Assembly (NCBI GenBank): GCA_948146395.1
Contig: OX411545.1
Coordinates: forward strand, 15,551,526 to 15,615,525
DNA: 64,000 nucleotides
Source: Fragum whitleyi
Taxonomy: Eukaryota > Mollusca > Bivalvia > Cardiida > Cardiidae
Direction of reading: 5' to 3'
Made by a program: the position numbers and the translations under genes. Each line of letters begins with the position of its first letter. Position 1 is the first letter of the stretch. Under the pieces are notes generated by a model, which worked only from the letters and a program-made list of their open reading frames with translations, was not told the DNA's origin and made no database searches. Below, piece by piece: positions 34,401 to 44,279 of this stretch.

Positions 34401-37400
34401 ATTATGCAAGCAAGAGTTGTAGTTCTTGTGCATAGCACTTCTCCTCTATGAGATCTATCCACCCATAAAGTTTCAAGTTGATAGCTGTTATACTTTAGGA
34501 GATATGCTCCAGACATAATCTAAGTATCAAAAATAACAAAGGGCAATAACTCCAAAATTATGCAAGCAAGAGTTGTAGTTCTTGTGCACTGCACTTCTCC
34601 CCCATAAGATCTATCCACCCATAAAGTTTCAAGTTGATAGCTATTATACTTTAGGAGATATGCTCTGTGGTCAGATTGCAAGGACTCAAGTAAGGTGTTA
34701 TCTTATACAGCAAACATAAAGGTAACAAACATTAAACCCCCTTTTTGCATGACATATTTTCAGACACAAATTTCAAATAGTTAATGGTAAAGGGCATCTA
34801 ATTTGCTACTGAAATGTGAATTTTCATCAAATTCTGAGCATAAGACTAGGAGAAATGAAAGAATAACTGTATTTTACGCGCTGGCATAAAGGTAACAAAC
34901 ATTTAGCCCCCTTTTTCGATGATATATTTTTTTTTTACTTTAATTTCAAATTGTTTATAGTAAAGGGCATCTGATTTGCTACTCAAATATGAAATTTCAC
35001 TAAATTCTGACTGTTAGACTAGGAGAAATTTTGAAAAAACTGTTTTTGACCCTAAGTCCCCTTTTCCTGTGACAAGGCCTCAAATCCAAAAACCATCACA
35101 GATGCATCAACACTATACCATAGGAAGTTCACATGGTAAGTTTCATTTGATTTGGCCCAAGGGTTATGGAGAAATAGGTGGGGACGGACGGACGGACGGA
35201 ATAACAATTTTACATGCTAATGTAAAGGTAACAAACATTTAGCCCCCTTTTTCGATGATATACTTTTTTTTACGTTAATTTCAAATTGTTTATAGTAAAG
35301 GGTATCTGATTTGCTACTCAAATATGAAATTTCACTAAATTCTGACTGTTAGACTAGGAGAAATTTTGGAAAAACTGTTTTTGACCCTAAGTCCCCTTTT
35401 CCCGTGACGAGGCCTAAAATCCAAAAACTGTCACAGATGCATCATCACTATATCATAGGGAGTTCACATGGTAAGTTTCATTTGATTTGGCCCAAGTTTT
35501 ATGGAGAAATAGGTGGGGACAGACGGACGGACAGATGGATGGACAGACAGAATTACCGACGGACGGACGGACAGACAAAGCGGAGGCTATATGCTCTCCC
35601 TTCGGGGAGCATAAAAACTCCCTAATTGACAAGTCAATTCAAAAAAAGATAAAAGAGTAATGCCCCTGACATAGAAATGGATGATGCCTGCCCACCTCGG
35701 CCAAGTCCTGTCTTTTGGCGTGTGTGTCAAAACTGTACTGTTGTATACCTCAATTTTTTTCCAATTACAATGTTGTTTACCACAGTATACATACCTAACA
35801 ATATACTTTATAACTGTAACTTTTAATTCTAGACCAATTTCATTCAAATCATTTTATTTTTAATGAAACAATATAAGCCTTTTGACTTGTGTTTTAAGAA
35901 TTTAATCATCAGGCATGCGCAAAGCACGATATTTTATCAAACCTTTTTAGAATTAAAAAGTTCAAAATGCCTTTTGAACAGTCAAATCAAAACTAAAAAG
36001 ATCATCTAGGCTAAATGGAAAGTGTAGCTTTCTGCACCGGAATAACCTAGGAAGCTATTCTACACCAATCAACTGAACTTATTGTCAATTCGACCCTTCT
36101 GATTGGTCAAGGGAATTATGGGTTCAGAGTTGATTTTACAAAGCAGCTGAGGTAAGATTGGGGTGTGAATGTACAGGCCAGGAACATGCACAAGTTACAT
36201 TTTCTGTTGCTTCCTGTCTTGTTCAGGAGTCAAAACCAAAGTAAGCAATTTTTTTTTTTTTGTTAATATGTAAACTTTGATGACAGTTATATTCATCATT
36301 ATTTCTATGGTCACACAGCAGTACTTTCAAATATTTTGCTATCTGAAACTTAGTTAAAAAGTACACCAGTTACTGAACAGACATATGCTCATTTAGTGTG
36401 TGAATTTGGTAATTGTTAAGGGGTGGAAATGACAAGAAGGGTCGAATTTACAAGACACAGCCATAATTCAATAAACATTTAACAAAGTTAAAGAGACTTC
36501 ATCTTATTTCAACAAGCAATTGACATTGATGATTGGTTGTTTGAAGATGTTGAAAATATATAAATATACTAAATCAATATCATTGATGGACCCCTTAACC
36601 CTTGTCATGCTGATCCTGGAATATTCCTGCTTTGGCTGACTCACAAGTTGGAAATACAGAGCTTTCAGCACATTGATTTATATAATTTATATAATTTTGC
36701 CAAGGCTTTTTATTCAGCATGACAAGGGTTAATTTTTTTGTGTTTCACTTACCTTAAGGGCCCAGTTGTAAAACAAGGTGGCTACTTTAGCATATCCAGA
36801 TGTTGACAAATTTGCCCAACCACCTGGAAATAGGACCCTGTCAAAATATGATGTAAATATTTCAACTCATTCTAAAATGAAGACTTTGTCAGAGATTTGT
36901 TTGTTTGTTTGACTGGGGTTTAAGGCTGCTAACAAGAGTTTTTCAGTCATATGGTGGCTTATACCTGCAGCATGGATGGGTACACTAGATATAAGATTAT
37001 ATAAATCAATTGTTTCCTGTATACTTTTATAAAGAATCAAAATGAATGAATTAACATACACAATAAGGTGTCAAAAACCAATTTATTATTTATGAAGATT
37101 CTTTGATATAGGTTCAATTAAAGACTCAAAATTATTTTAAATTTATATGATTTGGCTAATTTTGGCTTTCCAAAAACATTTTAACCACCATAGTATTTAG
37201 TGAAGGTTTCAATGACCACTGAATTTGAAAAGCTATCATAAGCCCTGATCAATGTACTTTACTATTATGCAGTATTCCAAGTACAATACTAGAATGTTGC
37301 AAAGAAGACTAATACTCCCCTATAAGTGCTTGTCAATAATGAAATACATGTACCATTTTTCATCAGCAGGCCTTAACCCTTTCCTGTTTTACAAAATTTT

Positions 37401-40400
37401 TGACCTGTCCAAATTCAAAGGTATTGCAGACGAAAATTTAAAGTGGATTTAATTTGAAAAATAACCATTCAGTAGGGTAGAAAATAGTGTGGAAAAAGAA
37501 GAAATTGCTTGTCAGAAGCAATTTCTTCTTTTTTCACAATGTTTTCTCAATCACAAAATCATAGGCACGTAAAAAGCAGAGATTAAACAGCAAAGGGTTA
37601 ACTCTGTCAAAAGTCAATGAGTGACAAGTTACAAACAATACTTACCCATTTAAGGAATTAAACAAATACTTGTAATAGGCCTCTGTTTTATTCATCCTGA
37701 AAATACAAATAAGAATATATGATGTAACGAACCGAGCAACTAGACAGACGTGATCCATTCAGAGAAAAGGATCCTCAACCCTAGATGGGTCGACTCTGTC
37801 TATATAGGCTACAAATAGCCAGATATCTTAGGGCAGGTCTATCTCATTTGCATATTCACTGCAAATTACCTCCCTTTAAACCGTTACATTACTCTCCCCT
37901 CCGAGAAGACTCGTCCCGAGTCTTGGCCTGGGAGACCCGTGGGTAAGGCAACTCCGGTCTGGCAGTTGTCATTCTCCCACCTCTGCCACCAATTGTAACG
38001 AACCGAGCAACTAGACAGACGTGATCCATTCAGAGAAAAGGATCCTCAACCCTAGATGGGTCGACTCTGTCTATATAGGCTACAAATAGCCAGATAACTT
38101 AGGGCAGGTCTATCTCATTTGCATATTCACTGCAAATTACCTCCCTTTAAACCGTTACAATGACATTTATTTTCTTGACTATGACAAGTTTTAAGTCAAC
38201 TAACCTAGTGTAGTAACCAATATCACTCTTATAGCCAAAATTTACTGATTCAATGAAAATAGTAACAGAGCTACAGATAGAAGGGGTATTTTGGTTTTCA
38301 AATTTAAATATTTCAATATTCCTAACTTACACCTTATTTTGTTTATACTTATTTGAAACAGCTCAGATGATTCAAACGAGTACTCACAACATAGCGTTTC
38401 ATTGGGAAACAAGTGCATGTCGTATTGCAATGCAATACAGGAGTCCCCCGCCGGATAACAAAAAATCCTTTCTTATAATATATCTCCTACTAACTAGATC
38501 TATAACTGTATACAAAATTTGAAGTTGCTAGCACATTAGATTTTGAACAAAATGTCCCAAACAAAAATATAAGAGTAAAAATAACCAATAGCAAAAACTC
38601 CAAAAGTGGGTGGAGAAGAATGATTCTTGTACATGCAACTTATCCTCAATGAGATCTATAAGTGTACCAAGTTTGAAGTTGCTAGCACTGATGGCTCAGG
38701 AGATATGGTCCGGACAAAAATGTCATGATAAAAAACAACAACGGACAATAACTAAAAAAGTGGATATGGCAGAGTAACAGTTCTTGTGCATTACACTTCT
38801 TCTCAATGGGATCTACCAGTGTACAAAGTTTTAAGTTGCTAGGGCTTATGGTTTAGGAGATAAGTAAGGGACAAACATGTGAGGATAGAAACAACAAAGG
38901 GCAATAACTCAAAAAGTGGATATGGCAGAGTGACAGTTCTTGTACATGACACTTGTCCTCAATGATATCTATAAGTGTAGCAAGTTTGAAGTTTCTAGCA
39001 CTTATGGTTTAGAAGATATGTTCCGGACAAAAATGTAACGGTAAAAACAAAGGGCAATAACTCAAAAAGTGGGTGTGGCAGAGTAACTGTTCTTGTACAT
39101 GACAATTGTCCTCAATGAGATCTATACATGTACAAAGTTTAAAGTAGCTAGCATTTATAGTTTAGGAGATATGATCCGGACAAGAATGTAAGACTAAAAA
39201 CAACAAAAGTAATAACTCAAAAAGTGGACATGGCAAAGTAACAGTTCTTGTACATGACACTTGTCCTCGATAAGATCTATCAGTGTACAAAATTAAAAGT
39301 TGCTAGCACTTATGGTTTAGGAGATATGATCCGGACAAAAATGTGAGGGTAAAAACAACAAAGGGCAATAACTCAAAAAAAGGGCATGGCAGAGTAACGG
39401 TTTTTGAACATGACACTTGTCCTCAATAAGATCTATAAGTGTACCAAGTTTGAAGTTGCTAGCACTTATAGTTTAGGAGATATGGTCTGGACAAGAATGT
39501 AAGGGTAAAAACAACAAAGGGCAATAACTCAAAAAGTTGGTGTGGCAGAGTTATGGATCTTGAACATGACACTTTACCTCAATGAGATCTATAAGTGTAC
39601 AAAGTTTGAAGTTGCTAGCACACATACTTTAGGAGATATGTTCCGGAGAAGAATGTAAGGGTAAAAACAACAAAGGGCAATAACGCAGAAAGTGGGCGTG
39701 GCAGAGTAACGGTTCTTAAACATGACACTTCTCTTTGATAAGATCTATCAGTGTACCAAGTTTGAAGTTGCTAGCACACATGGTTTAGGAGATATGTTCC
39801 GGACAAGAATGTAAGGATAGAAACAACAAAGAGCAATAACTCAAAAAGTGGGCGTGGCAGAGTAACGGTTCTTGAACATGACACTTCTCCTCAATGAGAT
39901 CTATAAGAGTACCAAGTTTGAAGTTGCTAGCACATATGGTTTAGAAGATATAGCCCGGACAAAAGTGTGATGGACAGACGGATGGATGGACGGACAGATG
40001 GACAGACAGACGGAATCGAGCAAACCTATAGTCCCCCAACCGGTAACCGGTGGTGGACTAATAAAGATTTAAGACTGGCTTTACCCTGTCTTATCTGGAC
40101 CACTGAAGTAAGTTTTGTTTTAAAACCTGCCAAACACAAAACTCACACAACCTATTTTGTACAGAAAAGGTTACTAAGCTTGGACTTTATAACTGATATA
40201 TAGAATTCAGCCACTCATAAAATGCACATTATTGATCTTTTTAGGGTAAATGATACAGGGTCAACTTATAATGGATAACTACTATGAAATTTCATGGCAT
40301 GTCTGTGACACCGTCATTTATGTAAATGAAATATTCTTACCTTATAGGTACAACTCTTACCCCTGCTGCCTGTAGGTATATCACATAATTTGATGGCAAT

Positions 40401-42444
40401 ACTGTGTCACCATAGAATGGTTCACTATTTGGCTGTACAGCCTGTGTCAAAACTCCTGAAAATACAGTCACAAACTTTTTGTGTGTGTCCTAACCCTTGT
40501 CATGCTGAATAAAAACCTTAGCAATTTTGCATTTAAATCAAAGAGCTGAAAACACTTAATGCCCTAATCGTGAGATTGTCTTTGTTTTAGAAATATACAC
40601 CCTCAGTAACTAAGTGTTGCTCCATTCCATAAACTACACTTATTGACCCTGGGACAATTAATCAAGATTTTTTTGTTCTAATGAATAATTCATGAAGCAT
40701 TTTGATTGGTGATCTCAAGTTTTTTGTGAGAAAAACTGATCTTATTTTAGTCTGTAATACAGGTCATTTCTATTCTTAAACTTATTCAAAGTTTAAGTTG
40801 CCCTATGGGAGCTTTCTTTTCTTACAGGTATGACAACTATGTCATAGTTCACGTCATCAGACACATTTATGCTAGCCTTTTTTTCATCATGCAAGACAGG
40901 GGTTTCCTAGCCCTTACTGATGTATTATCGAGATATTTCTACAAAATCTAGTTTATCTGGTATTTAATTCCAGTCTTCAATATATTTTGAAATTTTGTTA
41001 CATATTCACATTAATTTGCAAACAGCCAACAGCCATGCAAATATGACATAGAATTTAACCCCTGGAATATCCAGTTTATTTTTAGCAATAAAAACACTTG
41101 ATTCAATATCTTTTTTGGCAGAGTATCATTGCATCATGTTCATTTTCATTGGCTAATAAAAGTATATACAATTATTATAAATATTCATAGAAACAACAAA
41201 TTGGTAGCGCATTGTCCCAGGGTAAATGATTGGAGAGTAACAAAATGCTTGACACTTGGGCTCCGAGGATAAGAAATATTATGATTTTGAAATCTTTCTG
41301 CTACAAAATGCAAAATCAGGTGGTGTAGACAAAAATCAGCAGGCTGATCATTGCCTATACTTCCTGCCAAAGCAGTTATATTTAGAGTTCAACATGGAAA
41401 GGGTTAATCGATGATAAAATTCAAACATGATAATTTTTGTCATAAATAACACCTAAAATGGTATAATTCTAGATGCTTGAAATCATGCTTTTTAGATTGC
41501 TCTTTGCATTTTCATTTCATAATTTTTACACTGCCACACCAGCAAAAATATCCAAACGATAAACTCAAGAAAAAAACAATATTCTTATAACTTAAATAGC
41601 TCTCTTTTTTTATTCATTTTTATGCTATTTCACATCTTACTTTAAGTTGGAAAATAAAGTAATTACATGTATAGTGTATCAGTAACAACAATATTGTATC
41701 AGACTGAGCGTGACATTTGAAACATATGTTGTATTTTAGTGATTTTTACAATTTAATCTTATTTTGTAAACAATAACTTGCTCCTTATTTACAGAGTCCA
41801 TGCACAATGCACATTTACTTTTTCTCAAATATTTTGCAAATATTCTTGTCTTGAATACAGGCCGTATAGATTTTTAAATGGATAAAGAGACCATCAAAAC
41901 TTTTTAACTCCAAATACGGTACAGTTAATAACATTATGAAATTGACAAGGTGAGTTATTTTGGAATGAATATGTGGAACGAAATCGAATGACTGGGAGAA
42001 GCTGGTTTTGAATGAAATTAAGGGGAGGTAATTTCTTATTGCTAATTTTGTCCAATAAGATGAAATTTGCAATATCTTATTTACCCCTTCCATTAAAAAC
42101 AACCTATACTTTTCTCTTTATGTGTCTTCAGGAACCAATCAGTCTCTTTAATAGCCATGCTTGCCAATAAAATCATTGCATTATCTGATCAATTCAAATG
42201 AATTTTTTATCGTTTTGAACAAAATTTGAATGATTTCTGAGCATTTTGAATGATTTGAGCTCTTTAATGAATGAAGGAGTGCTAAGCAAGTGATTTTGAA
42301 TAGTTTTGATGGCGATGAATGCTCATTTTACAATGTTACTGTTAGACATCATTTACCTATTACTGGTCTCTCATTGTAGGCCTCACACACAAATATTGTA
42401 GAGAAGGTGAAAATAAGAAAGATTATCACTCGAATGTCAGTCAT
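22494..42444 (-). CDS. GGH: Gamma-glutamyl hydrolase (folate polyglutamate hydrolase), terminal exon not found
   Basis: Eight coding exons with GT/AG junctions and matching phase: 42444-42357, 40455-40341, 37696-37646, 36837-36753, 33937-33799, 30018-29912, 28856-28763 and 22631-22494. Together they give 272 codons plus one base. Residues 1-22 are a signal peptide. NERPVIGVLTQ opens the mature enzyme; LFPGGW, then IWGTCLGFE (nucleophile Cys127) and GVQWHPEK (His238, with Glu240) are the class I glutamine-amidotransferase-like active site. FISTVEG before the His motif is typical of GGH. The enzyme removes gamma-linked glutamates from folate polyglutamates in lysosomes or after secretion. Exon 8 ends FFVGE at a GTAAGT donor. 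About 40 C-terminal residues, a separate exon in vertebrates, are not secured. Introns are packed with MITEs and pearl-like elements, and a miniature LTR element lies 26 bp upstream of exon 3. Confidence 0.92.
22640..22735. mobile_element. Degenerate family B foldback piece
   Basis: CAACCTGAACCCACTGAAAT, then GGTATAGACAAAGATCAGAG and a weak hairpin partner. These match the left half of the family B repeats (24615, 43447). Confidence 0.45.
23165..23227. repeat. Hairpin, about 23-bp arms
   Basis: CAAAACAGTTGTAACTACCT pairs with AGGTAGTTACAACTGTTT. A diverged copy with the same arms is at 62820-62877, so this is a small mobile foldback family. Confidence 0.85.
23472..24400 (-). mobile_element. 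Pearl-like elements in reverse orientation
   Basis: The sequence begins with TTTAGCTCCACTGGCCGAAA and GGGCTATTGTCATGGC, the complement of the 3' hairpin seen at 14055-14095, then core units (landmark AAATCATTTTCTCAGAATC). A second 3' terminus (AGTTAGCTCCACTCAATC) at about 24160 starts a further truncated copy. Confidence 0.7.
24615..24857. mobile_element. Foldback MITE, family B
   Basis: It starts TTAACCCTTGTCGTGCTGAA and ends with ATTCAGCATGAAAAGGATTA, imperfect inverted repeats. The hairpin at 24662-24708 (AAGATCAGCCTGCACC with its partner) lies just inside the left arm. Relatives: 30878-30987, 36596-36732, 40490-40540 (half), 41205-41406, 43447-43855. Confidence 0.8.
26526..27789 (+). mobile_element. 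Pearl-like element nested within 25048-28073
   Basis: 5' end ACAAGAGTGCCATCGTCACA and AATACGCCGCC; six or seven core units of 159-162 bp (landmark AAGGGGCATAACTCAGGCAA at 26880, 27040, 27199, 27361, 27522). Then GGACGGACGG/GGATGGACGG tracts (27660-27745) and the 3' hairpin CGTCCGCCTCCGGCGGCGTA with TATAAT. The flanks rejoin a host core unit precisely (AAATAGGAAAA to AAAATGTCTAAGTTC), with no clear target duplication beyond the A-run. Confidence 0.88.
27660..27748. repeat. (GACG)n / GATG microsatellite
   Basis: Near-continuous GGAC/GGAT tetranucleotides inside the nested pearl-like element. The long open frames in several phases and both strands (Ser-Val-Arg-Pro runs) are by-products of this tract. 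Confidence 0.97.
28330..28625 (+). mobile_element. Short pearl-like element
   Basis: It starts with GTGTTTGTTAAACACAAATG (a hairpin) and CCCGTGATTAG. One core unit follows, then GGACAGACAGATAG and a 3' end TGTGCCCCCAGTCTTATCAA. It has the same layout as the long elements but only one unit. Confidence 0.55.
28857..29911. other. GGH intron 6, mostly unassigned
   Basis: AT-rich. 29640-29830 (AATTGAGAATTTTC, TAAGTTGTTGTAAATAACAAC hairpin, TCAAGTTGAAATTTGAGACA) matches 32150-32290, so it is part of a repeated element, probably the left side of the family with the palindrome at 31976. Confidence 0.45.
30230..30390 (+). mobile_element. 3' fragment of a pearl-like element
   Basis: GGAGTTGCATGCATTCAC, GACAGACATATGTACG and CCAATATACGTCCACCTTCT with GTGGTGTAT match the 3' part of the element at 26526-27789, without core repeats. 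Confidence 0.55.
30501..30595. repeat. Compound microsatellite (GAAT)n-(TAAT)n
   Basis: About 11 GAAT units change to about 13 TAAT units by a single-base switch, then end at TAATGGATGA. Confidence 0.97.
30878..30987. mobile_element. Family B foldback MITE, truncated
   Basis: AGGTGGTGTAGACCAACATC starts the central hairpin (30891-30937). It continues through CTGCCAAAGCAGGAATAATC to the terminus GGTTCAGCATGACAAGGGTA in reverse orientation. Confidence 0.75.
31976..32140. repeat. 165-bp near-perfect palindrome
   Basis: Left arm TTATAAGGGACGAGTGTCTT to GCACATGGC (about 68 bp) and right arm GCCATGTGC to GACACTCATCCCTATAA differ at very few bases. The centre is itself a hairpin (AACGCCC and GGGCGTT with a 2-3 base turn). 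It lies in GGH intron 5 and is probably a recently inserted foldback element. Confidence 0.95.
32428..33345 (+). mobile_element. Pearl-like element lacking its 3' hairpin
   Basis: 5' end CAAGAGGGCCATAGTGGCCC and TCGCTCACCTGAG, as at 9763 and 61163. Five core units of about 145-147 bp follow (landmark TGACCTAGTTTTTGACCC at 32608, 32755, 32898, 33044, 33190), then a short GACGACGCATGACGGACAT and no terminal hairpin. Confidence 0.82.
34178..35618 (+). mobile_element. Compound pearl-like element
   Basis: 5' end AGAGCCGTCAGAGACGGATT and TGCTCCCCGAA; 3' end CTATATGCTCTCCCTTCGGG and GAGCATAAAA, so the two ends share an inverted GCTCCC word. A second 5' terminus (ACAAGAGCCATGTTGG at 34234) shows another element inserted near the start. 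The inside has two units of about 150 bp (34390-34680) and then two copies of a ~360-500 bp unit (GGTAACAAACATTTAGCCCC at 34888 and 35228). Each of these ends in a GGACGGACGG tract (35185, 35520). Confidence 0.75.
34680..36590. other. GGH intron 4 remainder
   Basis: Beyond the compound element ending at 35618, the stretch 35619-36590 shows no recognisable exon or repeat. It has one poly-T tract (36248-36260) and two small GC-richer patches without structure. Confidence 0.35.
36596..36732. mobile_element. Family B MITE without central hairpin
   Basis: TTAACCCTTGTCATGCTGAT and its complement (TTCAGCATGACAAGGGTTAA) are well kept. The internal hairpin found in other family B copies is absent. 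It ends 20 bases from the donor of GGH exon 4. Confidence 0.85.
37485..37545. repeat. Hairpin related to 7625-7692
   Basis: GGAAAAAGAAGAAATTGCTT pairs with AGCAATTTCTTCTTTTTTC across a GTCAG loop. Confidence 0.75.
37723..37888 (-). repeat. 3' LTR of the miniature element
   Basis: 166 bp, TG...CA ends. Its boundary is 26 bases upstream of the GGH exon 3 acceptor, so the intron's branch point may lie inside it. Confidence 0.93.
37994..38159 (-). repeat. 5' LTR of the miniature element
   Basis: 166 bp, one visible mismatch to the partner LTR, followed by the target duplication ATGA. Confidence 0.93.
38408..40065 (+). mobile_element. Full-length pearl-like element with nine ~155-bp core repeats
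   Basis: 5' end ACAAGTGCATGTCGTATTGC with a GCAATGCAATAC hairpin and GGAGTCCCCC. Core units have landmarks GGGCAATAACTCAAAAAGTG and AAGTTTGAAGTTGCTAGC every 153-158 bp. A GGACAGACGGATGGATGG tract (39970-40015) follows, then a 3' hairpin CCCCCAACCGGTAACCGGTG and GTGGACTAATAAAG. The 5' GGAGTCCCCC and 3' TAGTCCCCC share a word. It lies in GGH intron 2 in antisense. The elements at 14272 and 16840 are truncated members of the same subfamily. Confidence 0.88.
40490..41406. other. Family B fragments in GGH intron 1, otherwise unassigned
   Basis: 40493-40540 holds one terminus (TAACCCTTGTCATGCTGAAT). 41205-41406 holds a second copy with a short hairpin at 41319-41358 and the terminus TTCAACATGGAAAGGGTTAA. 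Between them there is AT-rich sequence without features. Confidence 0.55.
41925..42350. mobile_element. Palindromic MITE, family of 940-1770, beside GGH exon 1
   Basis: Left end ACAGTTAATAACATTATGAA with ATTGACAAGGTGAG, and right end complementary to it (TTTTACAATGTTACTGTTAG). The inside has AATGATTTGAGC-like words as in 51350-51760. It ends within 6 bases of the exon 1 donor. Confidence 0.7.
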
Positions 42445-42654
42445 CTTTATATCTGAAACATCGCAAGGTTATAATAAACCAAGGTCATTATAGCATGTGT
42501 GTCATTTAGCCGCTCTAAATTTGGAAAAGGATGGGCTAATGAGCTTAGTTTTAACAGTGTATTTCCTACTTAAAACAAATCTTCATTCTTGTTTCAAATG
42601 AACTTTATTTATACCAGTCTTGCTGGAATTTCCCCCTCAATAGTTAGGTAGAAA

Positions 42655-42751
42655 GTTAATAAAATATTCCTTCTAGCCACAAGGCTGTGGCGGACAGTGT
42701 AGCCTACACTATCAGCCAAAGCTTTGTGGCTGGCAGGAATATTTTATTAAC
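42655..42751. repeat. Hairpin of about 32-bp arms upstream of GGH
   Basis: GTTAATAAAATATTCCTTCT with AGCCACAA pairs with TTGTGGCTGGCAGGAATATT / TTATTAAC. An inner hairpin GTGTAGCCTACACT sits in the loop. It lies about 210 bp upstream of the GGH start codon, so it may sit in or near the promoter. Confidence 0.85.
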
Positions 42752-42755
42752 AACA

Positions 42756-42935
42756 TTGGAAAGGTTATAATTGTTACTTTTGGTCATGGGCAATAATTGT
42801 GTAAAGTTTCATGATTCTAGGTCAATAGGCTCTTGAGTTAGAGTATGGAAACAAAAAGGTCTACAGACAGACAGACATGGTGAAACCAATACAAACCAAT
42901 CTCCTTCTTAAGTATAGGGTATAACAAATAAATCT
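42756..42935 (+). mobile_element. Pearl-like 3' fragment, match to 8265-8450
   Basis: TGGTCATGGGCAATAATTGT, GTCTACAGACAGACAGAC and GGTGAAACCAATACAA occur in the same order in both places. Confidence 0.5.
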
Positions 42936-43446
42936 AAGATCAAAAAGGGCCACATTTTATTCAAAAGATAATAAATTTAGAGTTATAGTCCTTTGTAATA
43001 TTACAGTTTTGTATTTTGACCTTGTAGAAATAAACATATCCCTAAGTTTTTATTGTAGATTATATTTGAAATAATTTCAAAGATCATGACATATTTCAAT
43101 ATTGTATAAAAAATATGTTGTTTATTCAGAGCTTAAGATAGAGAGGGTATTTTGGATTCCAAATTTAAATATTTCTGTAGTCCTTGCTCAAAGCCTATCT
43201 AGTGGGTACTCATTGGAATTGTCTCAATGTAATAGAATAGAAATATTAAACAAGGTTATTGCACTCCCACAACTTAGGTCATATTATAATAAGGAAAAGA
43301 TTGAAATGAATCACCAATGAATATATATATATATATGAGACATCAACTTTACTTACCATTCTTAAGACCCCCTTGTCACATTTTAAAAGCCCTTGTATAA
43401 TTCTTAACTACTTTTTTTCTTTTATACATATCATCACTGTAATTCT

Positions 43447-43855
43447 TAACCCTTGTCATACTGAACCTGGAATATTCCAGTTTTGATAGGAGTCATAGAC
43501 AAAGATCAGCCTGCACATAATAGTGCAGTCAGAGGTGCGTTTTTTAGGATAAAGAAATTTAAGATTTCTTAAGATTTTTAGTCGGGATATCTCGGGCTGC
43601 CTCGTAGAATTTTAACTGAATCGCGTGAGATAATTTGATTTAAAATCTTAAGATATCTTAAAAATCTTAATCTAAAAAACGCACCTCTAATCTTAGTCTA
43701 CACCACCTGCTTAACTTTTATCAGTAAGAATTGTGTAAAGCCTTGTAATTTTCAGTGAAAATGTTTGCATACCATTTTCATCTTTCAGAGCCTTTAGCAC
43801 TTTAATTTGAGTGTAATTTGACTGGCATTTTTTAATTCAGCATGACTAGGGTTAA
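43447..43855. mobile_element. Family B MITE interrupted by another MITE
   Basis: Terminal repeats AACCCTTGTCATACTGAACC and TTCAGCATGACTAGGGTTAA. Its central hairpin (AAAGATCAGCCTGCAC ... GTGCAGTC | TAATCTTAGTCTAC) is split at 43531-43688. Confidence 0.85.
43531..43688. mobile_element. 158-bp MITE nested in family B hairpin
   Basis: AGAGGTGCGTTTTTTAG and its complement CTAAAAAACGCACCTCT form the ends; inner arms (AAGATTTCTTAAGATTTTTA and its partner) are also complementary. The host hairpin resumes on each side with TCA and TAA, which would suit a 3-bp target duplication of the PIF/Harbinger type. Confidence 0.85.
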
Positions 43856-44279
43856 ATCTCAAATTACAGTTTTGATAAAGTTGTATTTATATGTGTGGTG
43901 ATCAGAAAATTATTGTTGGTATAATTCTAAAACCTCATAACTACAGCTTTCTCTTGAGAAGTGGAAATGGAACCAATGGGGGGGATATCGGTTGGTTATC
44001 TCCCTTGATTTACTCCCAAAGGCGAAAGGGTCCAAATCAGTGGTTACCTTGGGTTTTATCCTTATTTTCTTTTCATTGTAAGATTTAAAGATAAGCTCTA
44101 AATCAAATATTGAGCAATTTATAAGATACATTTGACATAAAAAAATATTTATTTTCTTCTTTGCTATTGAAAACTGTATCATAAATACGCATTGCATAAA
44201 TAAGTATTTTGTATGTACAAAAATAAAATTCGCAACTTCTCCAAAGAAACTATGGATAAAATCCAAGGAAAATTGGTAA

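Larger units (their letters stand above)
37723..38159 (-). mobile_element. Miniature LTR retrotransposon (TRIM), nearly intact
   Basis: Two direct repeats of 166 bp (37723-37888 and 37994-38159), each starting TGTAACG and ending CGTTACA, differ at only one base seen (AGATATC versus AGATAAC). They flank 105 bp without coding capacity. A 4-bp target duplication ATGA lies at 37719-37722 and 38160-38163. Read on the minus strand, the 5' LTR is followed by ATTGGTGGCAGAGGTGGG, a plausible primer-binding site. The 3' LTR is preceded by GGAGGGGAGAG, a polypurine tract. A CTATATAGAC word inside the LTR is a possible TATA box. It must have used proteins from a full-length relative. LTR length and TGTAAC ends recall mag/Steamer-type Ty3 elements of bivalves, which is only a suggestion. 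Confidence 0.93.

Noticed and set aside
37723..38159. Simple tandem duplication instead of an LTR element
   Set aside because: TG...CA ends, a 4-bp target duplication outside both repeats, and PBS- and PPT-like sequences point to an LTR element.
43910..44266. 118-codon open frame on the minus strand
   Set aside because: AT-driven composition with no domain; a frame in the opposite direction overlaps it. It could not be supported as a gene.
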